Below, in pieces: positions 53,190 through 60,102 of a stretch of DNA of 64,000 nucleotides. The stretch lies in the NCBI GenBank assembly GCA_910578115.1, contig CAJTPO010000007.1, positions 1 to 64,000 on the forward strand, given 5' to 3'. Within the stretch, counting starts at the first letter, position 1; every line of letters begins with the position of its first letter. The notes beneath the pieces are model-generated. The model worked only from the letters and a program-made list of their open reading frames with translations, was not told the DNA's origin and made no database searches. Origin of the DNA: an uncultured Lachnospiraceae bacterium (GTDB lineage: Bacteria; Bacillota; Clostridia; Lachnospirales; Lachnospiraceae). The position numbers and the translations under genes are program-made.

Positions 53190-54509
53190 ATGAAGAAAGT
53201 AGTGAAATTTGGCGGCAGTTCTTTGGCCAGTGCGGAGCAGTTTAAGAAGGTAGGAGACATCATACGGGCTGATAAGGAGCGTAAATTTGTGGTTCCTTCC
53301 GCACCGGGGAAAAGGAATGTCGAAGATACGAAGGTAACAGATATGCTGTATGCCTGTTATGATCTGGCAGAGGCAGGTAAGGATTTTAAGGCGCAGATGA
53401 AGGCGATCAAAGACCGGTACCAGGAGATTATCGACGGATTGGAATTAAAGCTTTCTCTGGAGGAAGAGTTTAAGATTATTGAGAAGAATTTCAAGAATAA
53501 GTCGGGCAGCAATTATGCGGCTTCCCGTGGAGAATACTTAAATGGCATCATAATGGCAGAGTATCTTGGTTTTACATTTGTGGACGCTGCCGAGGTCATC
53601 TTTTTTGATGAAAATGGCGAGTGTAATGCGGAAATAACCAATGAGAAAATGAGAGAAAGACTGGAAAAGCTTGATGCGGCGGTGATTCCCGGCTTTTACG
53701 GCGCGTATGCGGATGGTACGGTGAAGACTTTTTCCAGAGGAGGGTCTGATATCACCGGTTCGATCGTTGCACGGGCGATCAAGGCGAATGTGTATGAGAA
53801 CTGGACGGATGTGTCGGGATTTCTGATTGCCGATCCACGTATTATCTTTAAACCTGAAGGGATCGAGACGATCACATACAAGGAACTGCGTGAGCTGGCC
53901 TATATGGGTGCTTCGGTGCTGCATGAGGACGCTATCTTTCCGGTCAGGCGTGAAGGGATTCCGATCAACATTCGCAATACGAATGCTCCGGATGATAACG
54001 GTACATGGATCGTGGAGAGTACCTGCCAGAAATCGAAGTACGTAATCACGGGTATTGCCGGCAAGAAAGGGTTCTGTGCCGTGAATATTGATAAAGATAT
54101 GATGAATTCGGAGATTGGCTTTGGGCGTAAGGTGCTGCAGGCTTTTGAGGAGAACGGAATTTCCTTTGAGCATGTACCGTCTGGTATCGATACGATGACA
54201 GTGTTTGTACACCAGGATGAATTTATGCATAAGGAGCAGAGAGTCGTGTCGGCGATTCACAGACTTGCCGATCCGGACCGCATTGATATTGAAGGGGATT
54301 TTGCATTGATCGCTGTCGTAGGACGGGGGATGAAGTCCACCAGAGGAACGGCCGGCAGGATATTTTCTGCTCTGGCACACGCTAATGTCAATGTCAAAAT
54401 GATAGACCAGGGATCCAGTGAGCTGAATATTATCATCGGCGTGTCGAACGCTGATTTTGAGACTGCGATCAAGGCGATCTATGATATTTTTGTTCTGATG
54501 CAGATTTAG
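53190..54509 (+). CDS. lysC: Aspartate kinase
   Basis: A 439-residue enzyme for the first step of the aspartate family (lysine, threonine, methionine, diaminopimelate). KKVVKFGGSSLASAEQFKK is the kinase N-terminus; FSRGGSDITGSIVARAI and NWTDVSGFLIADPRII are the nucleotide and aspartate regions. Two ACT domains form the C-terminus (CAVNIDKDMMNSEIGFG and LIAVVGRGMKSTRGTAGRI). It differs from the shorter DAP-sensitive alpha/beta type. GAGGAGCAGG precedes the ATG. With hom and thrH it could feed threonine synthesis. Confidence 0.96.
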   Translation: MKKVVKFGGSSLASAEQFKKVGDIIRADKERKFVVPSAPGKRNVEDTKVTDMLYACYDLAEAGKDFKAQMKAIKDRYQEIIDGLELKLSLEEEFKIIEKNFKNKSGSNYAASRGEYLNGIIMAEYLGFTFVDAAEVIFFDENGECNAEITNEKMRERLEKLDAAVIPGFYGAYADGTVKTFSRGGSDITGSIVARAIKANVYENWTDVSGFLIADPRIIFKPEGIETITYKELRELAYMGASVLHEDAIFPVRREGIPINIRNTNAPDDNGTWIVESTCQKSKYVITGIAGKKGFCAVNIDKDMMNSEIGFGRKVLQAFEENGISFEHVPSGIDTMTVFVHQDEFMHKEQRVVSAIHRLADPDRIDIEGDFALIAVVGRGMKSTRGTAGRIFSALAHANVNVKMIDQGSSELNIIIGVSNADFETAIKAIYDIFVLMQI

Positions 54510-55073
54510 CGTGAGAAGAACTTCTAATCACTCGCAGCAAAGGCTGCTTCGCGAAGAAATTCCAGATTTGCTCCGCAAATCATTCTCTCAGACAAGCCTG
54601 CTTGTTTTGGGATTTGAGATTCCGCGAAGCGGAATCATGGGGTTAGATTAAAAATCAAAGACTTTCAGCTTTCTATTTAAGCAGTATTGCAGGCAGGCTT
54701 GCAATATGCATGGAGGTTAGTGTGAACAGATTGGACAAAGAGGAGGCGGCATGCGTAATGCATTGCTGTCTCCTCTTTGTGTTAAATGATGCACGGCTTC
54801 GCGCACGGAACGAAAGCACTGGATATTAAGGCAGGCCGGATGCACCTGGCAGCAGGTATAAATTAGAACTTATACCATAAAATGGCATAGTCAAACAGGT
54901 GGAATTTGGTGGAATTGAATGACAGATTAGGGTAAAATAAAATTGCACATGGGTATGGTATATTGTTCTGAAAAATATTCTCGGGATTCTGCACGGTGAT
55001 TTTGAGGATTGATACCGGAAATGAGCTGTTTCGGTTGTAAGGGTGTGCAATACATATAAGGAAGCGACAGTCT
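54510..55073. repeat. Palindrome-rich intergenic region after lysC
   Basis: Five short perfect hairpins in 190 bases: AGAAG/CTTCT (54514-54525), GATTTGC-TCC-GCAAATC (54565-54581), ACAAGC-CT-GCTTGT (54592-54605), GATTCCGC-GAA-GCGGAATC (54618-54636) and TATTGCA/TGCAATA (54685-54706). A longer stem (54735-54745 with 54770-54780) may terminate lysC. The right half (54840-55073) contains no recognised gene. Confidence 0.8.
54735..54780 (+). terminator. Probable terminator of the aspartate pathway transcript
   Basis: ACAAAGAGGAG pairs with CTCCTCTTTGT; the internal sequence extends pairing partly. T-rich but without a long uninterrupted T run. Confidence 0.55.
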
Positions 55074-56084
55074 ATGGTCAAAAGAAGCAGGGGAAGAATG
55101 AAGAAGATTCTTATAGTGACAGGAGTGACAGTCCTGTTATTTATGGTATTGTACTTTGTTTTGGTCTATTTTCTTGTGAGTGCTGCGTTGGTACCTTCTT
55201 TTATGGAGAAGCTGCAGTCATTTGAACGGATTACGGAAGAAAGCTATGCCGCGCAGGTACAGACCTCGGATATTCAGGTGAACCGCCAGCTGGTCTTAAA
55301 TGAAACCAACAGATGGCTGGAAACCGTGGGAGCACAGACGCTTTCAGCAGTGAGCGCGGACGGTTACAGGCTGGTTGCAAAAGAATTTCTTTCACAGGAA
55401 GAAAATCATATGTGGGTGCTTATTCTGCATGGATATACGGGGTGGAAAGAGGAGATGTATCCTTTTGCATACTGGTATCACAGGGAAGGTTATCATGTTA
55501 TCGTGCCGGACCTGCGCTGTCAGGGAGAGAGTGAAGGTGACTTCATCGGAATGGGATGGACCGATCACTTTGACTGTATGCTTTGGATCGATTATATTCT
55601 GGCACAGGATCAGAATGCCAGAATCATCATTCATGGACAATCCATGGGAGCAGCCACAGCCCTGATGATGACGGGTGAAGAACTGCCGGAAAATATCGTC
55701 GCAGTGATTTCGGACTGTGCTTATACGGATGCTTATGCGATGTTTGGAGAGAAGATTAAAGAATGGTTTGATCTGCCGGCTTTTCCGCTTGTGGATTCGG
55801 CCTGTGTCGTACTCAGGCTGCGCGGCGGCTATGACTTGAAAAAAGCATCGGCGATAGAGGCTGTAGCCAGAAGCAATGTGCCGATCCTGTTTATTCATGG
55901 TGAGGATGACGCCATGATCGATGTGCAGATGTCCAGAGATCTGTATAAAGCTGCTGCATGTCGAAAGGAGATTCTGATCGTGGAAGGTGCGGGACATGCA
56001 CAGGCTCAGGATAAAGAACCCGCGGTATATTACAGAACGATCAGAGCATTTTTGGATGACTGCGGGATATCGGAAGTTCAGTAG
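55074..56084 (+). CDS. Membrane-anchored alpha/beta hydrolase
   Basis: A 336-residue protein. A basic N-terminus and one membrane helix (IVTGVTVLLFMVLYFVLVYFL, residues about 12-32) anchor it, leaving the catalytic domain probably outside. The alpha/beta hydrolase core shows MWVLILHGYTGWKEEM (oxyanion region), IIHGQSMGAATALMM (nucleophile Ser in GQSMG), ILFIHGEDDAMID (Asp) and EGAGHAQAQ (His). AAGGAAG precedes the ATG. These proteins are carboxylesterase- or lipase-like; the substrate is unknown. Confidence 0.9.
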   Translation: MVKRSRGRMKKILIVTGVTVLLFMVLYFVLVYFLVSAALVPSFMEKLQSFERITEESYAAQVQTSDIQVNRQLVLNETNRWLETVGAQTLSAVSADGYRLVAKEFLSQEENHMWVLILHGYTGWKEEMYPFAYWYHREGYHVIVPDLRCQGESEGDFIGMGWTDHFDCMLWIDYILAQDQNARIIIHGQSMGAATALMMTGEELPENIVAVISDCAYTDAYAMFGEKIKEWFDLPAFPLVDSACVVLRLRGGYDLKKASAIEAVARSNVPILFIHGEDDAMIDVQMSRDLYKAAACRKEILIVEGAGHAQAQDKEPAVYYRTIRAFLDDCGISEVQ

Positions 56085-56462
56085 TGATCTGCTGTCAGCT
56101 TGTTAATGCGGATTCATTTGATGTAGTGCCGCCTGGAGATTTCATTTCAGGCGGATTCGAATATGATGACGCCAAACCGATGCCATTCCGGAGTATTGTG
56201 CTGATATGAGCACCGCAGCTGCCAGGATAACCGCAGAATTTCACATGGGCGGAACAGGGGCGTTGACGGAAATTCACTTGAACAGTCGAAAAACATGTTT
56301 AAGGAAGTTGTGCCTGGCAGTCATTCATGCATTTATAGACGCTATCGTACGTATAGCAAATGAAAATTAACAGAAAATAACAGGAAGAATAGCCCAAAAA
56401 TGAGATAATTTGACGGTGGTAAAAATAATTTGAAAAAATAGAGAGTTTTTTGAAAAAATGTG

Positions 56463-56490
56463 TTGACAAATGGAAATAAGCTGTTATAAT
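56463..56490 (+). promoter_or_regulatory. Consensus sigma-A promoter without an obvious gene
   Basis: TTGACA (56463-56468), 16-base spacer, TATAAT (56485-56490), both perfect hexamers. Confidence 0.7.
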
Positions 56491-56496
56491 TAAATC

Positions 56497-56800
56497 ATAA
56501 ACAAAATAAATTCAGATAGATACTATAAAGAAAAGGAGGTACGGTCCACCGAAAACATAACCTATAATCCATTTTAAGGTACAAATGAATAAGGAACCAA
56601 TGACAAAGTAAAGAAACGTAGTCGAGTACATGAGAGAAAGTAACGGATCACAGAAGAGGAAAGAAAAAGCGTTACAGTATATGCATACGAAAGAGGAGTG
56701 GAAAGAGTACGAAAGAAGAAAACGGAGGTATAGGCCATTGGATAGCGTAGCATAGAAGCGGGTATTAATTCTCAGAGAGTTAGTACCCGCTTCGACGTAT
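56497..56800 (+). ncRNA. Candidate small RNA downstream of a consensus promoter
   Basis: About 300 bases of purine-rich sequence starting at the predicted initiation site. It contains a perfect AAGGAGGT (56533-56540) not followed by a start codon, short stems CGGT-CC-ACCG (56542-56551) and GTAACG/CGTTAC (56640-56645 with 56670-56675), and a 9-bp closing stem AAGCGGGTA/TACCCGCTT (56756-56764 with 56784-56792). I do not recognise it as RNase P RNA, tmRNA, 6S or SRP RNA. The 41-codon frame at 56630 is an alternative explanation. Confidence 0.4.
56630..56755 (+). CDS. Possible 41-residue basic protein
   Basis: An ATG-to-TAG frame within the promoter-driven stretch. The product is very charged and helical (RKEKALQYMHTKEEWKEYE, then RRKRRYRP) and its stop codon abuts the closing hairpin at 56756. 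There is no ribosome binding site before the ATG, which weakens the case. Confidence 0.25.
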   Translation: MRESNGSQKRKEKALQYMHTKEEWKEYERRKRRYRPLDSVA

Positions 56801-57023
56801 GTAAAAATTCCATGCGGATATCCAGGTAGGGGATCTGTAATCAATAGACAGTCAAATATTTGCAGATATCTATGAGAGTGCACATTGAAACAACGGACGT
56901 AGAACTGCATGGTCTGATAGCGAAAAATGTAAAATCAAGTAGAATATTTCTGCGAAATAAGTTATAGTATAGTTGTTGTACGCTTTATCAGATTATAATG
57001 AAAGATACAACAGGAGGTCTAAG

Positions 57024-58571
57024 ATGGGAAAGCTGTTTGGCAGAAGAAAAAGATATTCGGATGAAGAGTATGAAAATGAAGAATTTGATGATGAGCTGGA
57101 AGAGGAAGAAGAGATAGAGGAAGAAGATGAAGAGGATGAAGAAGAGATAGACGACGAAGATGAAGAGGATGAAGAAGAGATAGACGACGAAGATGATGAA
57201 GATGAAGAGATAGAGGATGACGAAGAAGATTGGGATGAAGATGAGCGTCGTGTCTTCAGGCATCGCAGAAGAGTTCGTAATCAGATTATCGCATACGCAG
57301 TAGTATTTATTTTACTGGTTGTTATACTTGTCGGATGTATTTCAGCAGGAAGAAGCATAGTGGGTGTTGTTAAAGCGAAAAAACAGGCAGAAGAACAGAA
57401 GAAGCTGCAGGAGCAGATGGAAGCAGAGCAGGCTGCTAAAGAAGCACATGATGTAGTGATCGATACACCGGAGACGTTGGAAGAGGAAGTGCCTGAGACG
57501 TCGGAGGAAGACTATCTGCGTGAGATTATGGATGGATATCTTTCAGAGATGCCGTTGGAGGATAAGATAGCAGGTTTGTTTGTAGTGAGGCCGGAGGCGA
57601 TTACGGGAGTTTCGACGGTTACGCAGGCAGGAGATGGAACGAGGGAAGCGTTGAATACACATGCCGTGGGAGGCCTTGTTTATTTTGAAAAAAATATTCT
57701 GAATAAAGAACAGATTACAACAATGTTGAGCAATACGGTTTCCATGAGCAGATATCCACTCTTTCTGGCTGTGGATGAAGAAGGCGGCAGTGTCAGCCGA
57801 GTGGCTGAAAGTGGTATCGATGTGGTTAAAGTCGGTGACATGGCGGCGATCGGGGAATCGGGTGATACGACGCAGGCATACGAGGCGGGAACGACCATAG
57901 GAGCTTATCTGAAAGAATTGGGATTTAATTTAGATTTTGCACCGGTGTCAGATGTGGCAGAAAGCGGAAGCGGTGAGTTGGGAGACCGGGTGTTTGGATC
58001 TGATGCACAGACGGTGGGAACCATGGTTTCCAGTTTGGTGGAAGGAATTGAAGGTGTGGGCGTGAGTTCCTGTCTGAAACATTTTCCGGGAATCGGCAGT
58101 GTGGAAGGAGATACGCATAACGGGAGAGTAGAGACGGCCAGGACATTGGAAGAGATGAGAAGTTCGGATTTTCTTTCTTTTAAGGCCGGAATAGAAGCCG
58201 GAGCAGATTTTGTAATGGTTAGTCATGTGACGGCAGCGGCAGTGGATGACAATTCTTTGCCTTCTTCTCTGTCAAAAACGATCGTGACAGATCTTCTTCG
58301 GAATGAACTCGGATTTCAGGGTGTGGTCATTACTGATGCGCTGGATATGAATGCGATTACACAGTATTATACATCGGAAGAAGCAGCAGTAATGGCGATA
58401 GAAGCAGGTGCAGATATGCTGCTTATGCCGGAAGATTTCCAGGCAGCTTATGATGGGCTGCTGGCAGCCGTGCAGGAGGGGACAATTTCCGAAGAGAGGA
58501 TCAATGAATCTTTGGAGCGCATATATCGGGTGAAATCCAGGTGGAAAATGATGCAGATGCAGGGAGATTGA
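57024..58571 (+). CDS. Membrane-anchored GH3 beta-N-acetylhexosaminidase-like protein with acidic N-terminus
   Basis: A 515-residue protein started at 57024 behind AGGAGG. Residues 1-75 are extremely acidic (Glu/Asp runs), encoded in part by a perfect 33-base tandem repeat. A basic patch and one membrane helix (about 90-112) follow, then a charged coiled-coil linker and a GH3 barrel: LFLAVDEEGGSVSRVAE, LGFNLDFAPVSDVAE, SSCLKHFPGIGSVEGDTHNGR (NagZ-type His loop, with GIGS in place of GHGD) and GVVITDALDMNAI with the catalytic Asp. NagZ-like enzymes release N-acetylglucosamine from muropeptides; here it is tethered at the cell surface. Confidence 0.9.
   Translation: MGKLFGRRKRYSDEEYENEEFDDELEEEEEIEEEDEEDEEEIDDEDEEDEEEIDDEDDEDEEIEDDEEDWDEDERRVFRHRRRVRNQIIAYAVVFILLVVILVGCISAGRSIVGVVKAKKQAEEQKKLQEQMEAEQAAKEAHDVVIDTPETLEEEVPETSEEDYLREIMDGYLSEMPLEDKIAGLFVVRPEAITGVSTVTQAGDGTREALNTHAVGGLVYFEKNILNKEQITTMLSNTVSMSRYPLFLAVDEEGGSVSRVAESGIDVVKVGDMAAIGESGDTTQAYEAGTTIGAYLKELGFNLDFAPVSDVAESGSGELGDRVFGSDAQTVGTMVSSLVEGIEGVGVSSCLKHFPGIGSVEGDTHNGRVETARTLEEMRSSDFLSFKAGIEAGADFVMVSHVTAAAVDDNSLPSSLSKTIVTDLLRNELGFQGVVITDALDMNAITQYYTSEEAAVMAIEAGADMLLMPEDFQAAYDGLLAAVQEGTISEERINESLERIYRVKSRWKMMQMQGD
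57126..57191 (+). repeat. Perfect tandem repeat of 33 bases (two copies)
   Basis: Two identical copies (57126-57158 and 57159-57191) encode DEEDEEEIDDE twice in the acidic N-terminus of the GH3 protein. Copy number may vary between strains by slippage. Confidence 0.95.
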
Positions 58572-58634
58572 ATTGTGTGAGAAATTAAAAAATTTTCAAA
58601 AGATTATTGAATTTTAAAAATTTCAAAAACTTTG

Positions 58635-58663
58635 TTGACAAAGTGATACTGATATAGTATAGT
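58635..58663 (+). promoter_or_regulatory. tRNA-Gly promoter
   Basis: TTGACA (58635-58640), 17-base spacer, TATAGT (58658-58663), about 50 bases before the tRNA. Confidence 0.75.
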
Positions 58664-58716
58664 AATACTTGTCCGAGGGATACATAAGAAATAAGGTAAA
58701 GCTGGACAAGTAATAT

Positions 58717-58789
58717 GCGCGAGTGGCTCAGTTGGTGGAGCACGACCTTGCCAAGGTCGGGGTCGCGGGTTCGAGTCCCGTCTCGCGCT
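58717..58789 (+). tRNA. tRNA-Gly (anticodon GCC)
   Basis: A 73-base cloverleaf: acceptor GCGCGAG (58717-58723) pairs with CTCGCGC (58782-58788), discriminator T. The anticodon loop TTGCCAA contains GCC, and the T arm holds GGTTCGAGTCC. CCA is not encoded. It has its own promoter and terminator. Confidence 0.97.
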
Positions 58790-58802
58790 CTTCTTAATGA
58801 AG

Positions 58803-58840
58803 CGGAAATGTTGATATTTACAGCGTTTCCGTTATTTTTA
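58803..58840 (+). terminator. Terminator downstream of tRNA-Gly
   Basis: CGGAAA (58803-58808) pairs with TTTCCG (58826-58831), followed by TTATTTTTA. Confidence 0.65.
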
Positions 58841-58979
58841 TGTGTCTGCAATTCTGTAGACAGTTGTAGACACTGTCTACAACTCACATGGGCGGTAACT
58901 GTAATAAAAAACATATATGCATGTATTTTATTTTGCATTGGTATAGTGTATAATTTTTTTAAGGTTAAAAAGAAAGAAA

Positions 58980-59228
58980 ATGATTATGTGTATGTATTTT
59001 ATGTGTATGTATTGCAAGTGTAAGACCACGATCGCATCTTTGACAACGCATGTCGTAAATTATAAAAACTGTATTATCATCATCAAAAATGTGCCCTGCG
59101 AAGAATGTGAACAATGTGGTGCAAAATATTATTCAGATGAAGCAGCACAACAGGTTGAATCTCTTGTAAATATGGCGAAACAGCTTGTGCAGGAAATCGC
59201 AGTCATTGATTATTCTAAAGCTGTGTAG
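58980..59228 (+). CDS. YgiT-type zinc-finger protein (antitoxin-like)
   Basis: An 82-codon frame (start uncertain: ATGs at 58980, 58986, 58992 and 59001 are in frame, none with a clear ribosome binding site). The core matches the YgiT/MqsA-type zinc finger: CMYC near the N-terminus, then TTHVVNYKNCIIIIKNVPCEECEQCGAKYYSDEAAQQVE, giving two CxxC pairs. In related loci this protein is the antitoxin behind a DUF4258 or MqsR-like toxin; here only the tRNA lies upstream, so it is an orphan. No C-terminal HTH is present. Confidence 0.8.
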   Translation: MIMCMYFMCMYCKCKTTIASLTTHVVNYKNCIIIIKNVPCEECEQCGAKYYSDEAAQQVESLVNMAKQLVQEIAVIDYSKAV

Positions 59229-59432
59229 CTTGTGCGAAAGCTCAAACCGGAACTGTCAGCGTTTATCAATGGTGTTTCGCACCGCTGCACGGCGCTGATA
59301 GAGATCAGGAGGCATAGTCTAAGATATAAGAGGAGAAAGAGACGGTGAGGAGAGCGGCTGTCTCTTTTCATTATGGGATCGGAAATATTTGTTTGAAAGT
59401 TATACGGAGAAAAAGAAGGGAGCAGTGAGGGT
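59229..59432. other. Leader region before greA with a hairpin
   Basis: AAAGAGAC (59336-59343) pairs with GTCTCTTT (59360-59367), followed by TC, and may terminate the upstream transcript or attenuate greA. Nothing else recognised. Confidence 0.45.
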
Positions 59433-59936
59433 ATGCATAATGAACTGACGAAGCAGGACATCAAAAAGATGGAAGAGGAGATCGAATACCGTAAGCTGGT
59501 GGTACGCAGGGAAGCGCTTGAAGATGTGAAGACAGCCCGCGCACATGGCGATCTGAGCGAGAACTTTGAATATCATGCGGCAAAGAAAGTGAAAAACCAG
59601 AATGAGAGCAGAATCCGTTATCTGGAGAGGATGATCAAAACAGCGGTGATCGTCTCCGACGAATCGGCGGAAGATGAGGTTGGCATGAATAATACGGTGG
59701 AAGTCTATTTTGAGGAGGATGACCTTGTGGAGAAATATAAGCTGGTCACTACGGTGCGCGGCAATTCCCTGGAGGGATTGATCAGCACGGAATCACCGCT
59801 TGGTAAGGCGTTGCTTGGCCACAAAGCGGGCGACCGGGTGTATGTAGAAGTGAATCCGGGATTCGGTTATTATGTGGTGATCCGCTCCATAGAGAATACT
59901 GTGGATGACGGAAGTGATAAGCTGCGCAGCTTTTGA
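59433..59936 (+). CDS. greA: Transcription elongation factor GreA-type
   Basis: A 167-residue factor. The N-terminal coiled-coil carries LVVRREALEDVKTARAHGDLSENFEYHAAK, with the acidic tip DLSENFEY that rescues backtracked RNA polymerase by stimulating transcript cleavage. The C-terminal FKBP-like domain ends with GRVY-type strands (KAGDRVYVEVNPGFGYYVVI). It starts at a GTATG-linked ATG at 59433 with GGGAGCAG upstream. This is somewhat longer than GreA of Bacillus, and the organism may carry another copy. Confidence 0.93.
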   Translation: MHNELTKQDIKKMEEEIEYRKLVVRREALEDVKTARAHGDLSENFEYHAAKKVKNQNESRIRYLERMIKTAVIVSDESAEDEVGMNNTVEVYFEEDDLVEKYKLVTTVRGNSLEGLISTESPLGKALLGHKAGDRVYVEVNPGFGYYVVIRSIENTVDDGSDKLRSF

Positions 59937-60102
59937 TGCCTTATATGTAAACTGAAATTGCTGCAGATGCCTGTGATGCAGGCATAAACAGGACATCCCC
60001 TGCATATATCATACAAAGCGGTGACAAGCAGTCCAATCATTGCAGCACGGACTGCGGGACTGTTTCGGAAAGCGATTGATGACAGGTGCAGGAGGGAATT
60101 GC

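Larger units (their letters stand above)
56085..57023. other. Gene-poor region with consensus promoter and possible RNA or micro-ORF
   Basis: About 940 bases with no sizeable gene. The left third contains nothing recognised. A strong promoter at 56463-56490 drives the stretch described separately (56497-56800). The antisense 132-codon frame (56512-56910) is Phe/Cys-rich and most likely not coding. Confidence 0.6.

Noticed and set aside
54722..54829. 35-codon frame with GTG start and good GGAGG
   Set aside because: It runs through the probable lysC terminator hairpin and shows no recognisable sequence; more likely chance within the repeat region.
56512..56910. 132-codon minus-strand frame, hydrophobic
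   Set aside because: Phe/Cys/Tyr-rich composition is what antisense of a purine-rich stretch gives; no ribosome binding site.
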